Origin: an uncultured Collinsella sp.
Lineage (GTDB): Bacteria; Actinomycetota; Coriobacteriia; Coriobacteriales; Coriobacteriaceae
Assembly: GCA_958435945.1 (NCBI GenBank)
Contig: CAUBIC010000001.1
Span: 62,001 to 126,000, forward strand
Direction of reading: 5' to 3'
Length of the DNA: 64,000 nucleotides
In this document: positions 15,265-23,788 of the stretch, piece after piece
Layout of the letters: every line of letters begins with the position of its first letter
How positions within the stretch are numbered: position 1 is the first letter of the stretch
The notes under the pieces: generated by a model
What the model saw: only the letters and a program-made list of their open reading frames with translations
Database searches by the model: none
What the model was told of the DNA's origin: nothing
Program-made: the position numbers and the translations under genes

Positions 15265-16218
15265 ATGGAACCTAAGCAGTACTACATCGGCATCGACGTC
15301 GGCGGCACCTCGGTTAAGGAGGGCCTGTTCGACGAGGACGGCAACCTGCTTGCCAAGGCCAGCGTGCCCACGCCTCCCATCGTTGACGCTGCGGGCTTTG
15401 CCGCGGTGACCGAGGCTATCGACCAGGTGGTCGCCAAGGCGCAGATTCCGCGTGCCTTTGTGGCGGGCATTGGCCTGGCCGTTCCGTGCCCCATCCCGGC
15501 ATCGGGCGATGCCAAGGTCAAGGCCAACATTGCCATTAACCTGCCCGAGCTGAGGATCGCCATTCAAAAGCACTGCCCCGACGCGGTCGTTAAGTACGAG
15601 AACGATGCCAACGCCGCTGCCATGGGCGAGGCCTGGCTCGGTTCTGCCAAGGGCGTGCAGAACGTCGTGATGGTCACCATCGGTACCGGCGTGGGCGGCG
15701 GCGTAATCGTCAACGGCGACGTGGTATCGGGCGTTGTGGGTGCTGGCGGTGAGATTGGCCACATGTGCCTGAACCCGGCTGAGGAGCGCACCTGCGGCTG
15801 TGGCGGCCATGGCCATCTGGAGCAGTATTCCAGCGCCACTGGCGTGGTGAGCAACTACCTTGCTGAGTGCAAGAAGGCGGGCGTCGAGCCCATCGAGCTC
15901 ACCGGGCCTTCTGATTCCAAGGACGTGTTCCAGGCCTGCCGCGAGGGTGACAAGCTCGCGCTGGCAGCTGCCGATACCATGGCCGACTATCTCGGCCGTG
16001 CCCTGGCGCTTATTGCTAACGTGGTTGACCCCGAGATGTTCCTGATCGGTGGCGGCGCGTCCGCTTCGGCCGATGTCTACCTCGACAAGGTCCGCGAGCA
16101 CTTCCAGCGCTACGCGCTTTCCGCCTCGCGCGAGACGCCCATCAAGGTCGCTTCGCTCGGCAACGACGCCGGCATCATCGGCGCCGCCTACGTAGCCCTG
16201 CGCGCCGCCGGTAAATAG
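15265..16218 (+). CDS. ROK-family sugar kinase (glucokinase-like)
   Basis: Cytoplasmic hexose kinase of 317 residues. It has the N-terminal phosphate loop GIDVGGTSVKEGLFDEDG, the catalytic Asp in ENDANAA, the GTGVGGG adenosine motif and the ROK zinc signature. The zinc motif reads C-G-C-G-G-H-G-H-L-E: the third usual cysteine is a histidine, which could still bind zinc. There is no N-terminal helix-turn-helix, so it is an enzyme and not a repressor. The start is the ATG at 15265 after AAAGGTGG. It likely phosphorylates the glucose released by the GH1 enzyme. Confidence 0.92.
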   Translation: MEPKQYYIGIDVGGTSVKEGLFDEDGNLLAKASVPTPPIVDAAGFAAVTEAIDQVVAKAQIPRAFVAGIGLAVPCPIPASGDAKVKANIAINLPELRIAIQKHCPDAVVKYENDANAAAMGEAWLGSAKGVQNVVMVTIGTGVGGGVIVNGDVVSGVVGAGGEIGHMCLNPAEERTCGCGGHGHLEQYSSATGVVSNYLAECKKAGVEPIELTGPSDSKDVFQACREGDKLALAAADTMADYLGRALALIANVVDPEMFLIGGGASASADVYLDKVREHFQRYALSASRETPIKVASLGNDAGIIGAAYVALRAAGK

Positions 16219-16220
16219 CT

Positions 16221-16249
16221 GGTGCAAGGGGGTCAGGTTACTTTGCACC
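16221..16249 (-). repeat. REP-like element, AACCTGACCCC family, second copy
   Basis: The minus-strand sequence here aligns over 29 bp with 5972-6000 (ends GGTGCA, centre AACCTGACCCC). A further GGTGCAAAAGGGACAG fragment follows to about 16270. Confidence 0.5.
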
Positions 16250-16384
16250 AACACGGTGCAAAAGGGACAGTCTTGGCCCCCATGCCTGCCCCAAAATATG
16301 CCGTGACCCTTCCGTCTGCGAAGGCTCGGCATCGGCGTGCTACCATAGCTACGTCCAAGTACACATATCAAGTGGAGGATATCC

Positions 16385-17308
16385 ATGGCAAACGTTCTTG
16401 TCTTTGGTCACCAGAACCCCGATAACGACGCCATCATGAGCGCCGTCGTCCTGTCCCAGCTGCTTAACCAGGTTGAGTATGCCGGCAACACCTACGAGGC
16501 TTGCGCTCTGGGCCAGCTTCCGGCCGAGTCCGCCAAGCTGCTCGCCGATGCCGGCATTGCCGAGCCCCGCGTGATCGAGTCCGTCGAGGCCGGTCAGCTC
16601 GTCGTCCTCACCGACCACAACGAGTCCGCCCAGTCCGTCGCCGGCCTTAAGGACGCCACGGTCTTTGGTGTTGTCGACCATCACCGCATCGGCGACTTCG
16701 AGACCGCCGGCCCGCTGCACTACATCTGCCTGCCCTGGGGCTCCAGCTGCACCATCGTCACCAAGCTCGCCGGCGTGCTCGGCGTTGAGCTTTCCGACGT
16801 CCAGGCCAAGCTGCTGCTTTCGGCCATGATGACCGACACGCTCATGCTCAAGAGCCCCACCACCACCGATGTCGACCGCGCCGTCGCCGCCAAGCTCGGC
16901 GAGCAGGTGGGCGTCGACCCGGTCAAGTTTGGCATGGAGGTCTTCCTTACCCGCCCGTCCGGCTCCTTCACCGCTGCCGAGATGGTCGGCAACGACATCA
17001 AGATGTTCGAGCCCGCCGGCAAGAAGCTGCTCATCGGCCAGTACGAGACCGTCGACAAGAGCCGTGCGCTTGGCATGATTGACGAGATCCGCGAGGCCAT
17101 GCGCGCCTACGCCGCCGAGAAGGGTGCCGACGGCATTGTCCTGTGCATCACCGACATCATGGAGGAGGGCTCGCAGGTCCTGCTCGAGGGCGAGACCGAG
17201 GCTGCTCAGAAGGGCCTGGGCATTGCCGACGAGCACGACGGCGTCTGGATGCCGGGCGTCCTCTCCCGTAAGAAGCAGGTCGCTGCCCCCATCATGGCCG
17301 CCTGCTAG
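16385..17308 (+). CDS. ppaC: Manganese-dependent inorganic pyrophosphatase (DHH family)
   Basis: Family II pyrophosphatase of 307 residues that hydrolyses diphosphate to drive biosynthetic reactions. Metal ligands are seen in GHQNPDNDAI (8-17), in TDHNE, and in the DHH motif of VVDHHRIG; the C-terminal DHHA2 domain ends near SRKKQVAAP. The usual GHxNPDTD signature has Asn in place of Thr here. The start follows GTGGAGG. A clear terminator follows, so it is probably a single transcription unit. Confidence 0.94.
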   Translation: MANVLVFGHQNPDNDAIMSAVVLSQLLNQVEYAGNTYEACALGQLPAESAKLLADAGIAEPRVIESVEAGQLVVLTDHNESAQSVAGLKDATVFGVVDHHRIGDFETAGPLHYICLPWGSSCTIVTKLAGVLGVELSDVQAKLLLSAMMTDTLMLKSPTTTDVDRAVAAKLGEQVGVDPVKFGMEVFLTRPSGSFTAAEMVGNDIKMFEPAGKKLLIGQYETVDKSRALGMIDEIREAMRAYAAEKGADGIVLCITDIMEEGSQVLLEGETEAAQKGLGIADEHDGVWMPGVLSRKKQVAAPIMAAC

Positions 17309-17328
17309 GTTTAGTTGACCAAACGCCA

Positions 17329-17367
17329 CGACCGGATCGCGGACGCCCCGCGCTCCGGTCGTTTTTT
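17329..17367 (+). terminator. Terminator after ppaC
   Basis: CGACCGGA / TCCGGTCG stem with an inner GCGG/CCGC extension, then TTTTTT. Confidence 0.85.
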
Positions 17368-17574
17368 GTGCATGCGCCGCGTCGTCTCTTGGACAGGCGT
17401 GCCCGTGCCGTTGAGCAAATAATGTTCAACCTGTGGTTCCGCTTTTCGGCCACGCCTGCGTGCTTGTCGTGCAGGGTAGGCTAGATGCAAGCGTAATACG
17501 TTAGAGCGCGGCGCCGCCACTTGGGCGGGCCGTGCTTTTTTAAGACGGGAGCTTTCCCGTGAAAGGAGCCGCCC

Positions 17575-18933
17575 ATGGCAGCAACCGAGCAGCTGTTCAA
17601 CGTCCGTGAGCGCAAGCGCTTTGAACGCCACGACATTTGGGAGCGCATCGCCGAGAACGGCACGATTTCCGCCGCGGTTATGGTCATCGCCGCCATCGCC
17701 GCCGTCATTTGCGCCAATACCGATGCCTACGAGGCCATCCATCACTTTTTGGAGACCCCGCTGTATGTGGGTCTGGGCAACCTTACGGCCGGTCTTACCG
17801 TTGAACTTTTCGTCAACGACTTCCTCATGGCGATTTTCTTTTTGTTGGTGGGCATTGAGCTTAAGTACGAGATGACGGTCGGCGAGCTCAAGAATCCGCG
17901 TCAGGCCATGCTTCCCATGCTGGCGGCCGTGGGCGGCGTCGTCGTTCCCGCCTGCATCTACCTGATCTTTAACCATGCCGGCGCCCGCAACGGTTGGGCC
18001 ATCCCCATGGCAACCGATATTGCCTTTGCGCTGGGCGTGCTGTCGCTTTTGGGCAACCGCGTGCCCAACGGCGTGCGCGTGTTCTTCTCGACGCTCGCCA
18101 TCGCCGACGACCTTATCTCCATCGCCGCCATCGCCATCTTCTACGGTCAGAGCCCCAATCCGTTTTGGTTGGGCGCCGCTGCGCTTGTGACCTGCGCGCT
18201 CGTGTGGCTCAACAAGACGCAGCATTACCGCCTTGCCCCGTATTCGGTACTGGGTCTGCTGTTGTGGTTCTGCATGTTCAAGAGCGGCGTACATGCCACG
18301 CTCGCCGGCGTCATCTTGGCCTTTACCATCCCGGCCAAGTGCGGCGTCAAGCTCGATAGCCTCACCGATTGGTTGGGCGAGTGCCTGCCGCTGCTTGATG
18401 ACCGCTACGACGACGAGGCACACATCCTGGGCCAGCATGACTTTACCGTCTCGACCACCAGGGTCGAGCGCGTTATGCACCGCGTGACCCCGCCGCTCAT
18501 CCGCATGGAGCGTCTGATCTCCACGCCGGTCAACTTTGTGATTCTGCCGATCTTTGCGTTCGTGAACGCACAGGTTCGCCTAGTGGGCGTGGACATGAGC
18601 ACGCTGCTCACCGATCCGGTGACGCTCGGCGTGTACTTTGGCATGCTGCTGGGCAAGCCGATCGGCATCTTTGGCATGACGTTCGCCTTGGTCAAGCTCA
18701 AGGTCTGCGAGCTGCCGCATAACGTTAACTGGCACATGATTGCCGGTGTGGGCATTCTGGGCGGCATCGGCTTCACCATGTCGATCCTCATCAGCGGCCT
18801 TGCCTTCCCGACGGCCCAGTTTGAGGTCCTGGCCGCCAAGGCCGCCATCCTTGCCGGTTCGGTCACCGCTGCCGTGCTCGGTATGATCTACATGAGTGTG
18901 GTCTGCAAACACCCCGCGCCCAAAGACAAGTAA
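17575..18933 (+). CDS. nhaA: Na+/H+ antiporter NhaA
   Basis: Inner-membrane antiporter of 452 residues that exports Na+ in exchange for protons. Family landmarks are present: NDFLMAIFFLLVGIELK, PMATDIAFALGVLSLLG and the adjacent ion-binding aspartates in LAIADDL. About twelve hydrophobic segments are visible. It is longer than the E. coli protein (388), with an N-terminal extension and a hydrophilic loop (about 255-300) that is charged and contains LGQHDFTVSTTR. The start ATG follows AAAGGAGCCGCCC. Single gene with its own terminator. Confidence 0.93.
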   Translation: MAATEQLFNVRERKRFERHDIWERIAENGTISAAVMVIAAIAAVICANTDAYEAIHHFLETPLYVGLGNLTAGLTVELFVNDFLMAIFFLLVGIELKYEMTVGELKNPRQAMLPMLAAVGGVVVPACIYLIFNHAGARNGWAIPMATDIAFALGVLSLLGNRVPNGVRVFFSTLAIADDLISIAAIAIFYGQSPNPFWLGAAALVTCALVWLNKTQHYRLAPYSVLGLLLWFCMFKSGVHATLAGVILAFTIPAKCGVKLDSLTDWLGECLPLLDDRYDDEAHILGQHDFTVSTTRVERVMHRVTPPLIRMERLISTPVNFVILPIFAFVNAQVRLVGVDMSTLLTDPVTLGVYFGMLLGKPIGIFGMTFALVKLKVCELPHNVNWHMIAGVGILGGIGFTMSILISGLAFPTAQFEVLAAKAAILAGSVTAAVLGMIYMSVVCKHPAPKDK

Positions 18934-18950
18934 AAGCATATACAAGTTTG

Positions 18951-18988
18951 AAAACGCCGCCTGTGGACACCATCACAAGCGGCGTTTT
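18951..18988 (+). terminator. Terminator after nhaA
   Basis: AAAACGCCGC / GCGGCGTTTT stem with an 18-nt loop. Confidence 0.8.
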
Positions 18989-19018
18989 AGTCAATGGGGA
19001 CGTTCTTAAATGACTAGG
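18989..19018 (-). repeat. Intergenic repeat, TAGTCATTTAAGAACGTCCCC family
   Basis: The minus-strand sequence CTAGTCATTTAAGAACGTCC continues to CCATTGACT and matches 27627-27653 except for one or two bases. It directly abuts the end of the small gene on the minus strand. Confidence 0.5.
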
Positions 19019-19019
19019 T

Positions 19020-19274
19020 TTATTCCACGGTGCCGTAGACGGCGCCCCAGCCGTGGGCGGCCAAGGCGGAGTTGAGCTGGTCGCAAAGTGACTGGCGGTC
19101 GTAGTAACCGGGCGGCAAAAGGTTCACGATTTCCATGAGATCGGGCGCCAGGTCCAAGATCTCGGCCTGTACGATGAGATCCAGGCGGTCGATGGCGCGG
19201 CGGTCGTAAAACAGCCCGTCGACCAGGCGCTGCAGGTCGCCGAATTCCTCGGCCTGGAACGATCCGTATTCCAT
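19020..19274 (-). CDS. Small conserved-looking protein of unknown function
   Basis: Acidic 84-residue protein, probably cytoplasmic: no signal peptide or membrane helix. It begins MEYGSFQAEEFGDLQRLVDG and is mostly predicted helix, ending in an Ala/Gly-rich segment. I recognise no family. The ATG at 19274 is preceded by AAGGAGG five bases upstream, which strongly supports translation; an earlier in-frame ATG at 19325 lacks this. It is divergent from the aminotransferase gene. Confidence 0.7.
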   Translation of the reverse strand: MEYGSFQAEEFGDLQRLVDGLFYDRRAIDRLDLIVQAEILDLAPDLMEIVNLLPPGYYDRQSLCDQLNSALAAHGWGAVYGTVE

Positions 19275-19423
19275 AGTGCCTCCTTGGGCGCCCCACGCCG
19301 GCATGCGCGGCGATTCATAATTCATTGCGATGAACTTAATCTATCACGGCTTCATGCCGTTGCGGCGGTGGCGGTCTATACTTAGACGAACTGCAACGTC
19401 CCGCTTCGCGAAAGGTCGCACCC

Positions 19424-20728
19424 ATGCAGACGATCTACCAGAAGATGGAAACCACCGAACTCGATGCCGCCATCGAGGCGCTCAAAGCCGAGGTCGCCGA
19501 GGTCAAGGCCAAGGGCCTGGCGCTCGACATGGCCCGCGGCAAGCCGTCGCCCTCCCAGGTGGACATCTCTCGACCCATGCTCGATATCCTCAATGCCGAT
19601 GCCGATCTGCACGACGGCAACGTCGACTGCTCAAACTACGGTTGCTTTGAGGGCATTCCCTCGGCACGCAAGCTGGCGGGGGAGTTCCTGGGTTGCCCTG
19701 CCGAGCAGACGCTCGTACTGGGTTCGTCGAGCCTTCTGATCGAGCACGATATCGCCGGCATGTTTTGGCGCTGCGGTTCGTGCGGCAGCGAGCCTTGGGA
19801 GGCTTACGAGGCCGCGCACGACGGCAAGAAAGTCAAGTTCCTGTGCCCTGTTCCCGGCTACGACCGTCACTTTGGCATCACCGCCGACCTGGGTATCGAG
19901 AATGTCCCCGTCGCGATGACCGACAACGGCCCCGACATGGACGAGGTCGAGCGTCTGGTTGCCGCCGACGACTCCATCAAGGGCATCTGGTGCGTGCCCA
20001 AGTATTCCAACCCCACGGGCATCACCTTTAGCGAGGACACCGTGCGTCGCCTGGTCGAGATGCCCACGGCCGCGCCCGATTTCCGCATCTTCTGGGACAA
20101 CGCCTACTGCGTGCACGACCTGTACGACGAGACCGACGAGCTCGCCAATATCTTCGACCTCGCTCGCGCGGCGGGCACCGAGGACCGCGTGGTGGCTTTT
20201 ACCTCGACGTCCAAGATTACCTTCCCGGGCGCCGGCATCGGCTTCATCGGTGCGAGCCCCGCGGTCATCGCCGAGTTCTCCAAGCGCCTGAAGGCCGGCC
20301 TCATCAGCGCCGACAAGCTCAACCAGCTGCGCCACGTGCGCTTCCTTCCCACCATCGAGGCGGTCAAGGAGCACATGAAAAAGCATGCCGAGTTCCTGCG
20401 TCCGCGCTTTGAGGCCGTTGAGCGCAAGCTCACCGAGGGCCTGGGCGATACGGGCTGTGCCACCTGGACGCACCCCCGCGGCGGCTACTTTGTAAGCTTC
20501 GATGGTCCCGAGGGCTCGGCCCAGAAGGTCGCCGCGCTTTGCGCCGACCTGGGCGTCAAGCTCACGCCGGCCGGTGCCACCTGGCCCTATGGCAAGGATC
20601 CGCGCGATACCAACATCCGTATTGCGCCGAGCTATCCCACGGTCGAGGACCTGGAGGCCGCGCTCGACGTGCTGGTGCTGGCCGTTAAGCTTGTCGCTGC
20701 CGAGCTTGCTCGTGCCGAGCGCGCCTAA
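19424..20728 (+). CDS. Aspartate aminotransferase, type Ic-like
   Basis: PLP-dependent fold-type I aminotransferase, 434 residues. The N-terminal MARGKPSPSQVD, the substrate-arginine region, NPTG in YSNPTGITF, the WDNAY segment and the PLP lysine in TSTSKITFPGAG are visible. The overall length and these segments match the actinobacterial aspartate aminotransferase subgroup Ic, distinct from classical AspC. It would transfer the amino group of aspartate to 2-oxoglutarate. The start follows CGAAAGG. It is not obviously in an operon; the STAS gene lies 66 bp downstream. Confidence 0.88.
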   Translation: MQTIYQKMETTELDAAIEALKAEVAEVKAKGLALDMARGKPSPSQVDISRPMLDILNADADLHDGNVDCSNYGCFEGIPSARKLAGEFLGCPAEQTLVLGSSSLLIEHDIAGMFWRCGSCGSEPWEAYEAAHDGKKVKFLCPVPGYDRHFGITADLGIENVPVAMTDNGPDMDEVERLVAADDSIKGIWCVPKYSNPTGITFSEDTVRRLVEMPTAAPDFRIFWDNAYCVHDLYDETDELANIFDLARAAGTEDRVVAFTSTSKITFPGAGIGFIGASPAVIAEFSKRLKAGLISADKLNQLRHVRFLPTIEAVKEHMKKHAEFLRPRFEAVERKLTEGLGDTGCATWTHPRGGYFVSFDGPEGSAQKVAALCADLGVKLTPAGATWPYGKDPRDTNIRIAPSYPTVEDLEAALDVLVLAVKLVAAELARAERA

Positions 20729-20794
20729 CGCCTAGGGCCCCGCAAGTCCGCGCCCAGTACTATCCGCACTTTCGATACGTAAAGGAGCGTATAC

Positions 20795-21109
20795 ATGGAT
20801 TTGGGTATTTCCACCAACCCCACGCCGGAGATCTACACCATTAAGGTAACCGGCGAGATTGATATCTCTAACGCCGATAGCCTGCGCAATGCTATCGACC
20901 TGGCGCTCGAGCAGCCCACTGAGGCCGTTGAGCTCGATTTTGCCCAGGTGAGCTACATCGATTCGACGGGCATTGGCGTGCTCGTGGGCGCCGCGCACCA
21001 CGCGGTCGACCACGGTAAGCGCTTTAGCTGCACTAATGTGCAGCCCCAGGTGATGCGCGTGGTTCAGCTGCTGGGCGTCGACCAGGAGATTTCGATCACG
21101 GCGGCATAA
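20795..21109 (+). CDS. STAS-domain anti-sigma factor antagonist (SpoIIAA/RsbV-like)
   Basis: Single STAS domain of 104 residues. The phosphorylatable serine sits in SYIDSTGIGVLVG, the motif on which anti-sigma kinases act. Such proteins, when unphosphorylated, bind an anti-sigma factor and free a sigma factor. No RsbW-type kinase or sigma gene lies near, so the partner must be encoded elsewhere. A TAAAGGAG ribosome-binding site precedes the ATG. Confidence 0.88.
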   Translation: MDLGISTNPTPEIYTIKVTGEIDISNADSLRNAIDLALEQPTEAVELDFAQVSYIDSTGIGVLVGAAHHAVDHGKRFSCTNVQPQVMRVVQLLGVDQEISITAA

Positions 21110-21262
21110 TCTTTGCCCCCAAAAGGGCGTGCCGTTTGGCATATGTTTGTGATGCGCTCGGACGTTTTGGCGTCCGGGCGCTATACTTGACCGAATGAAT
21201 AGGCGAGTTCCGGCCGAATGGCGCGGTGCGGGCTCGACTCACATCGAGCCTTGGAGGTATGT

Positions 21263-21841
21263 GTGTTTGGTATTGGAGAGGGTGAGCTCGCGATCATCGT
21301 GGTCTTCGGCTTTTTGCTGTTTGGCCCGGATAAGCTCCCACAGATGGGCCGCACGATCGGCCGTGCCATTCGTCAGTTCCGCGAGACGCAGGAAAAGATG
21401 ACGGCCGTTGTTCAGTCCGAGATCATCGATCCGGTAAGCGAGGCTGCTTCGGCTCCGGTCAAGCCCAAGAAGGCTGCCGTCGATGACGATTCCGATGCGG
21501 ACGAGGATGCCGCCGGGACGGCTGCACCCGCAAAGAAGGAGACCTTTGCCGAGCGCCGTGCCCGCCTTGCCGCCGAGAAGGCCGCGAGCGAGGGTGCCAC
21601 CGAGGACGAAGGTATTGCCGAGGAGGCCGAGAACGCAGAGCCTGCCGCCGCTGCCGCCGCCGCCGAGCCCGAGTCTGCTGCAGAGCCGGAACCCGAGCCC
21701 GAGCCGGCAGAGCCCACGACGGCTGACCTCTACGCCCGTCGTCCCCGTAAGCGCAAGGCCGTCGTCGACCAGCTCGCTCGCGAGCTCGAGGCCGAAGACG
21801 ACGCCGCTGCCGCCGACACCCCGAAGGGAGGCGATGAGTAA
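21263..21841 (+). CDS. tatB: Twin-arginine translocase TatA/TatB-type subunit
   Basis: Membrane protein of 192 residues that forms part of the Tat receptor for folded exported proteins. It has a short N-terminal helix (MFGIGEGELAIIVVFGFLLF), the hinge FGPDKLP and an amphipathic helix, then a long acidic Ala/Glu/Pro-rich tail (about 65-160). The start is GTG at 21263, five bases after GGAGG; this puts the family N-terminus FGIGEGEL at residue 2. Tail length and position before tatC suggest TatB, but a bifunctional TatA/B is possible since no other TatA is seen. The stop overlaps tatC by one base. Confidence 0.88.
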   Translation: MFGIGEGELAIIVVFGFLLFGPDKLPQMGRTIGRAIRQFRETQEKMTAVVQSEIIDPVSEAASAPVKPKKAAVDDDSDADEDAAGTAAPAKKETFAERRARLAAEKAASEGATEDEGIAEEAENAEPAAAAAAAEPESAAEPEPEPEPAEPTTADLYARRPRKRKAVVDQLARELEAEDDAAAADTPKGGDE

Positions 21842-22632
21842 TGCCTATCGGACCTGCGCGTATGCCGCTCTTCGATCACCTGGGAGAGCTCCGTCGCCGC
21901 CTGACCATCGTGGTCGTGTCGGTGTTTGCCGCCGCTATCGTGCTGTATTTCGCCACGCCTGTTGTGCTCGACATCCTGGAAGATCCCATCCGCTCCTTTG
22001 TGCCGGACGGTAAGTTCTACATCACTACCACGCTCGGCGGCTTTGGCTTGCGCTTCTCGCTGGCCATCAAGATGGCCGTTGTCATGTGCACGCCCATGAT
22101 CATCTGGCAGATCTTGGCGTTTTTCTTGCCGGCGCTTCGCCCCAACGAGCGCAAGTGGGTCGTGCCCACGGTGCTCGCCTCGACGGTGTTGTTCTTCCTG
22201 GGCGCTATCTTTTGCTACTTCATCATCATCCCTGCAGGCTTTGAGTGGCTCATCGGCGAGACCTCGGCCGTCGCTACGGCGCTGCCCGACCTGGAGAACT
22301 ACGTCAACATGGAGCTGCTCTTTATGATCGGCTTTGGTGTGGCGTTTGAGTTGCCGCTCATCATCTTCTACCTGTCTGTTTTCCACATCGTGTCCTACGC
22401 GGCCTTCCGCAGCGCCTGGCGCTACGTGTACGTGGGCCTGCTCGTGGGTTCTGCTGTGATCACGCCCGACGGCTCGCCCGTTACGCTGGGCCTCATGTAT
22501 GGCGCTCTGCTCTCGCTCTACGAGATTTCGCTTGCCATCGCTCGCGTGGTCATTACCGCGCGCGAGGGCAAGGAGGGCCTGTTTGTGAGTCGTCTGGACC
22601 TGTTCTCGGACGATGAGGACGACGAGGAGTAA
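21841..22632 (+). CDS. tatC: Twin-arginine translocase subunit TatC
   Basis: Core Tat membrane receptor of 263 residues with six hydrophobic segments. The N-terminal MPLFDHLGELRRRLT contains the glutamate and arginines that bind the twin-arginine signal. The periplasmic segment FKRF-equivalent and ITPDGSP loop are present. It recognises folded cofactor-containing proteins, such as hydrogenase subunits. This is relevant because hypA starts 6 bp after its stop. Confidence 0.94.
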   Translation: MPIGPARMPLFDHLGELRRRLTIVVVSVFAAAIVLYFATPVVLDILEDPIRSFVPDGKFYITTTLGGFGLRFSLAIKMAVVMCTPMIIWQILAFFLPALRPNERKWVVPTVLASTVLFFLGAIFCYFIIIPAGFEWLIGETSAVATALPDLENYVNMELLFMIGFGVAFELPLIIFYLSVFHIVSYAAFRSAWRYVYVGLLVGSAVITPDGSPVTLGLMYGALLSLYEISLAIARVVITAREGKEGLFVSRLDLFSDDEDDEE

Positions 22633-22638
22633 ATCGGT

Positions 22639-22995
22639 ATGCACGAGGTTGGCATTGTCAACGGCATACTCGATACAGTGATTCGCGCGGCGCGTGGGGC
22701 GGGGGCCTCGCGCGCCGTTTTGGTAACGCTGCGTATCGGGGATATGACCGAGGTCGTGCGCGAGGCGCTCGACTTTGCCTGGGAGACGTTTCGCGACGAG
22801 GACCCGCTCACGCGCGGCTGCGAGCTTGCCGTGGAGGAAGTCCATCCACAAAGCGAGTGCCTGGACTGCGGCGAGGTCTTTGATCACGACCGTTTCCATT
22901 GTCGCTGTCCCCAGTGTGGCGGCGCCAACGTGCGTCTGCTGCACGGCCGCGAACTCGACATCGCAAGTATCGAGATCGAGACCCCCGACGATTAG
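22639..22995 (+). CDS. hypA: Hydrogenase nickel chaperone HypA
   Basis: Nickel metallochaperone of 118 residues. The nickel site is the N-terminal MHE (His2), and a zinc site is formed by two CxxC motifs (CLDC and CPQC). It delivers nickel to [NiFe]-hydrogenase large subunits with HypB. It is placed between tatC and hypB, 6 bp from the former, so export and maturation genes share a transcription unit. No hydrogenase structural gene is in the window. Confidence 0.93.
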   Translation: MHEVGIVNGILDTVIRAARGAGASRAVLVTLRIGDMTEVVREALDFAWETFRDEDPLTRGCELAVEEVHPQSECLDCGEVFDHDRFHCRCPQCGGANVRLLHGRELDIASIEIETPDD

Positions 22996-23050
22996 CCCGC
23001 TAGCCATCTGGTGATGGGGTATAAAGGGGCCAAATTAAGGAGCGCTAAGT

Positions 23051-23734
23051 ATGGCCGAGAAAACGATTGATATCGCGTCGCCGATCCTGTCGCGCAACGA
23101 GCGCCTGGCAGATCAGCTACGTCAGCGATTTAAAGAGACAAACACCTATGTGATCAATGTGCTTTCGAGCCCCGGCTCGGGCAAAACCACTACGATTCTG
23201 GGCACCAACGAGCGCCTGCGCGACAAGGCGGGCTTGCGTTGCGCCGTCATCGAGGGCGATATCGCCTCGGACGTCGACGCCATCACCATGAAGGAAGCCG
23301 GCATGCCCGCCATCCAGATCAACACGGGCGGCCTGTGCCACCTCGAGGGCAACATGATCATGGAAGCCGTTGACGCGTTCGACCAGGTCGTTGGGCTCGA
23401 TAACATCGACGTCATCTTTATCGAAAATGTGGGCAACCTTGTCTGCCCAGTTGACTTTGACCTGGGCGAGAACCTGTCCATCATGATCCTCTCGGTGCCC
23501 GAAGGCGACGACAAGCCCATCAAGTACCCGGGCATCTTCCAGCATGCCGGCGCGCAGCTGCTCAACAAGGTCGACGTGGCTCCGGCTTTCGATTTTGACA
23601 TGGATAGGTATACTAAGACACTCGATGACCTCAATCCGCAGGCGCCGCGGTTTGCCGTGAGCGCGCGCAAGGGCGAGGGCATGGATGCCTGGTGCGATTG
23701 GCTCATCGGGCAGATTGAGCAAGCAAGGGCGTAA
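23051..23734 (+). CDS. hypB: Hydrogenase maturation GTPase HypB
   Basis: GTPase of 227 residues of the SIMIBI class that works with HypA in nickel insertion. It has Walker A SSPGSGKTT, the switch EGDIASDVD, the metal-site motif NTGGLCHLEGNM, ENVGNLVCP and NKVD. It lacks the N-terminal Cys motif and His-rich stretch present in some HypB proteins, so nickel storage is unlikely. The ATG follows AAGGAG. It is 55 bp after hypA with no terminator. Confidence 0.94.
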   Translation: MAEKTIDIASPILSRNERLADQLRQRFKETNTYVINVLSSPGSGKTTTILGTNERLRDKAGLRCAVIEGDIASDVDAITMKEAGMPAIQINTGGLCHLEGNMIMEAVDAFDQVVGLDNIDVIFIENVGNLVCPVDFDLGENLSIMILSVPEGDDKPIKYPGIFQHAGAQLLNKVDVAPAFDFDMDRYTKTLDDLNPQAPRFAVSARKGEGMDAWCDWLIGQIEQARA

Positions 23735-23788
23735 GTCGGCCGCCATACGGGCGGGCGTAGCCGCAGAGATACGAGATAGGAGCCTCTT

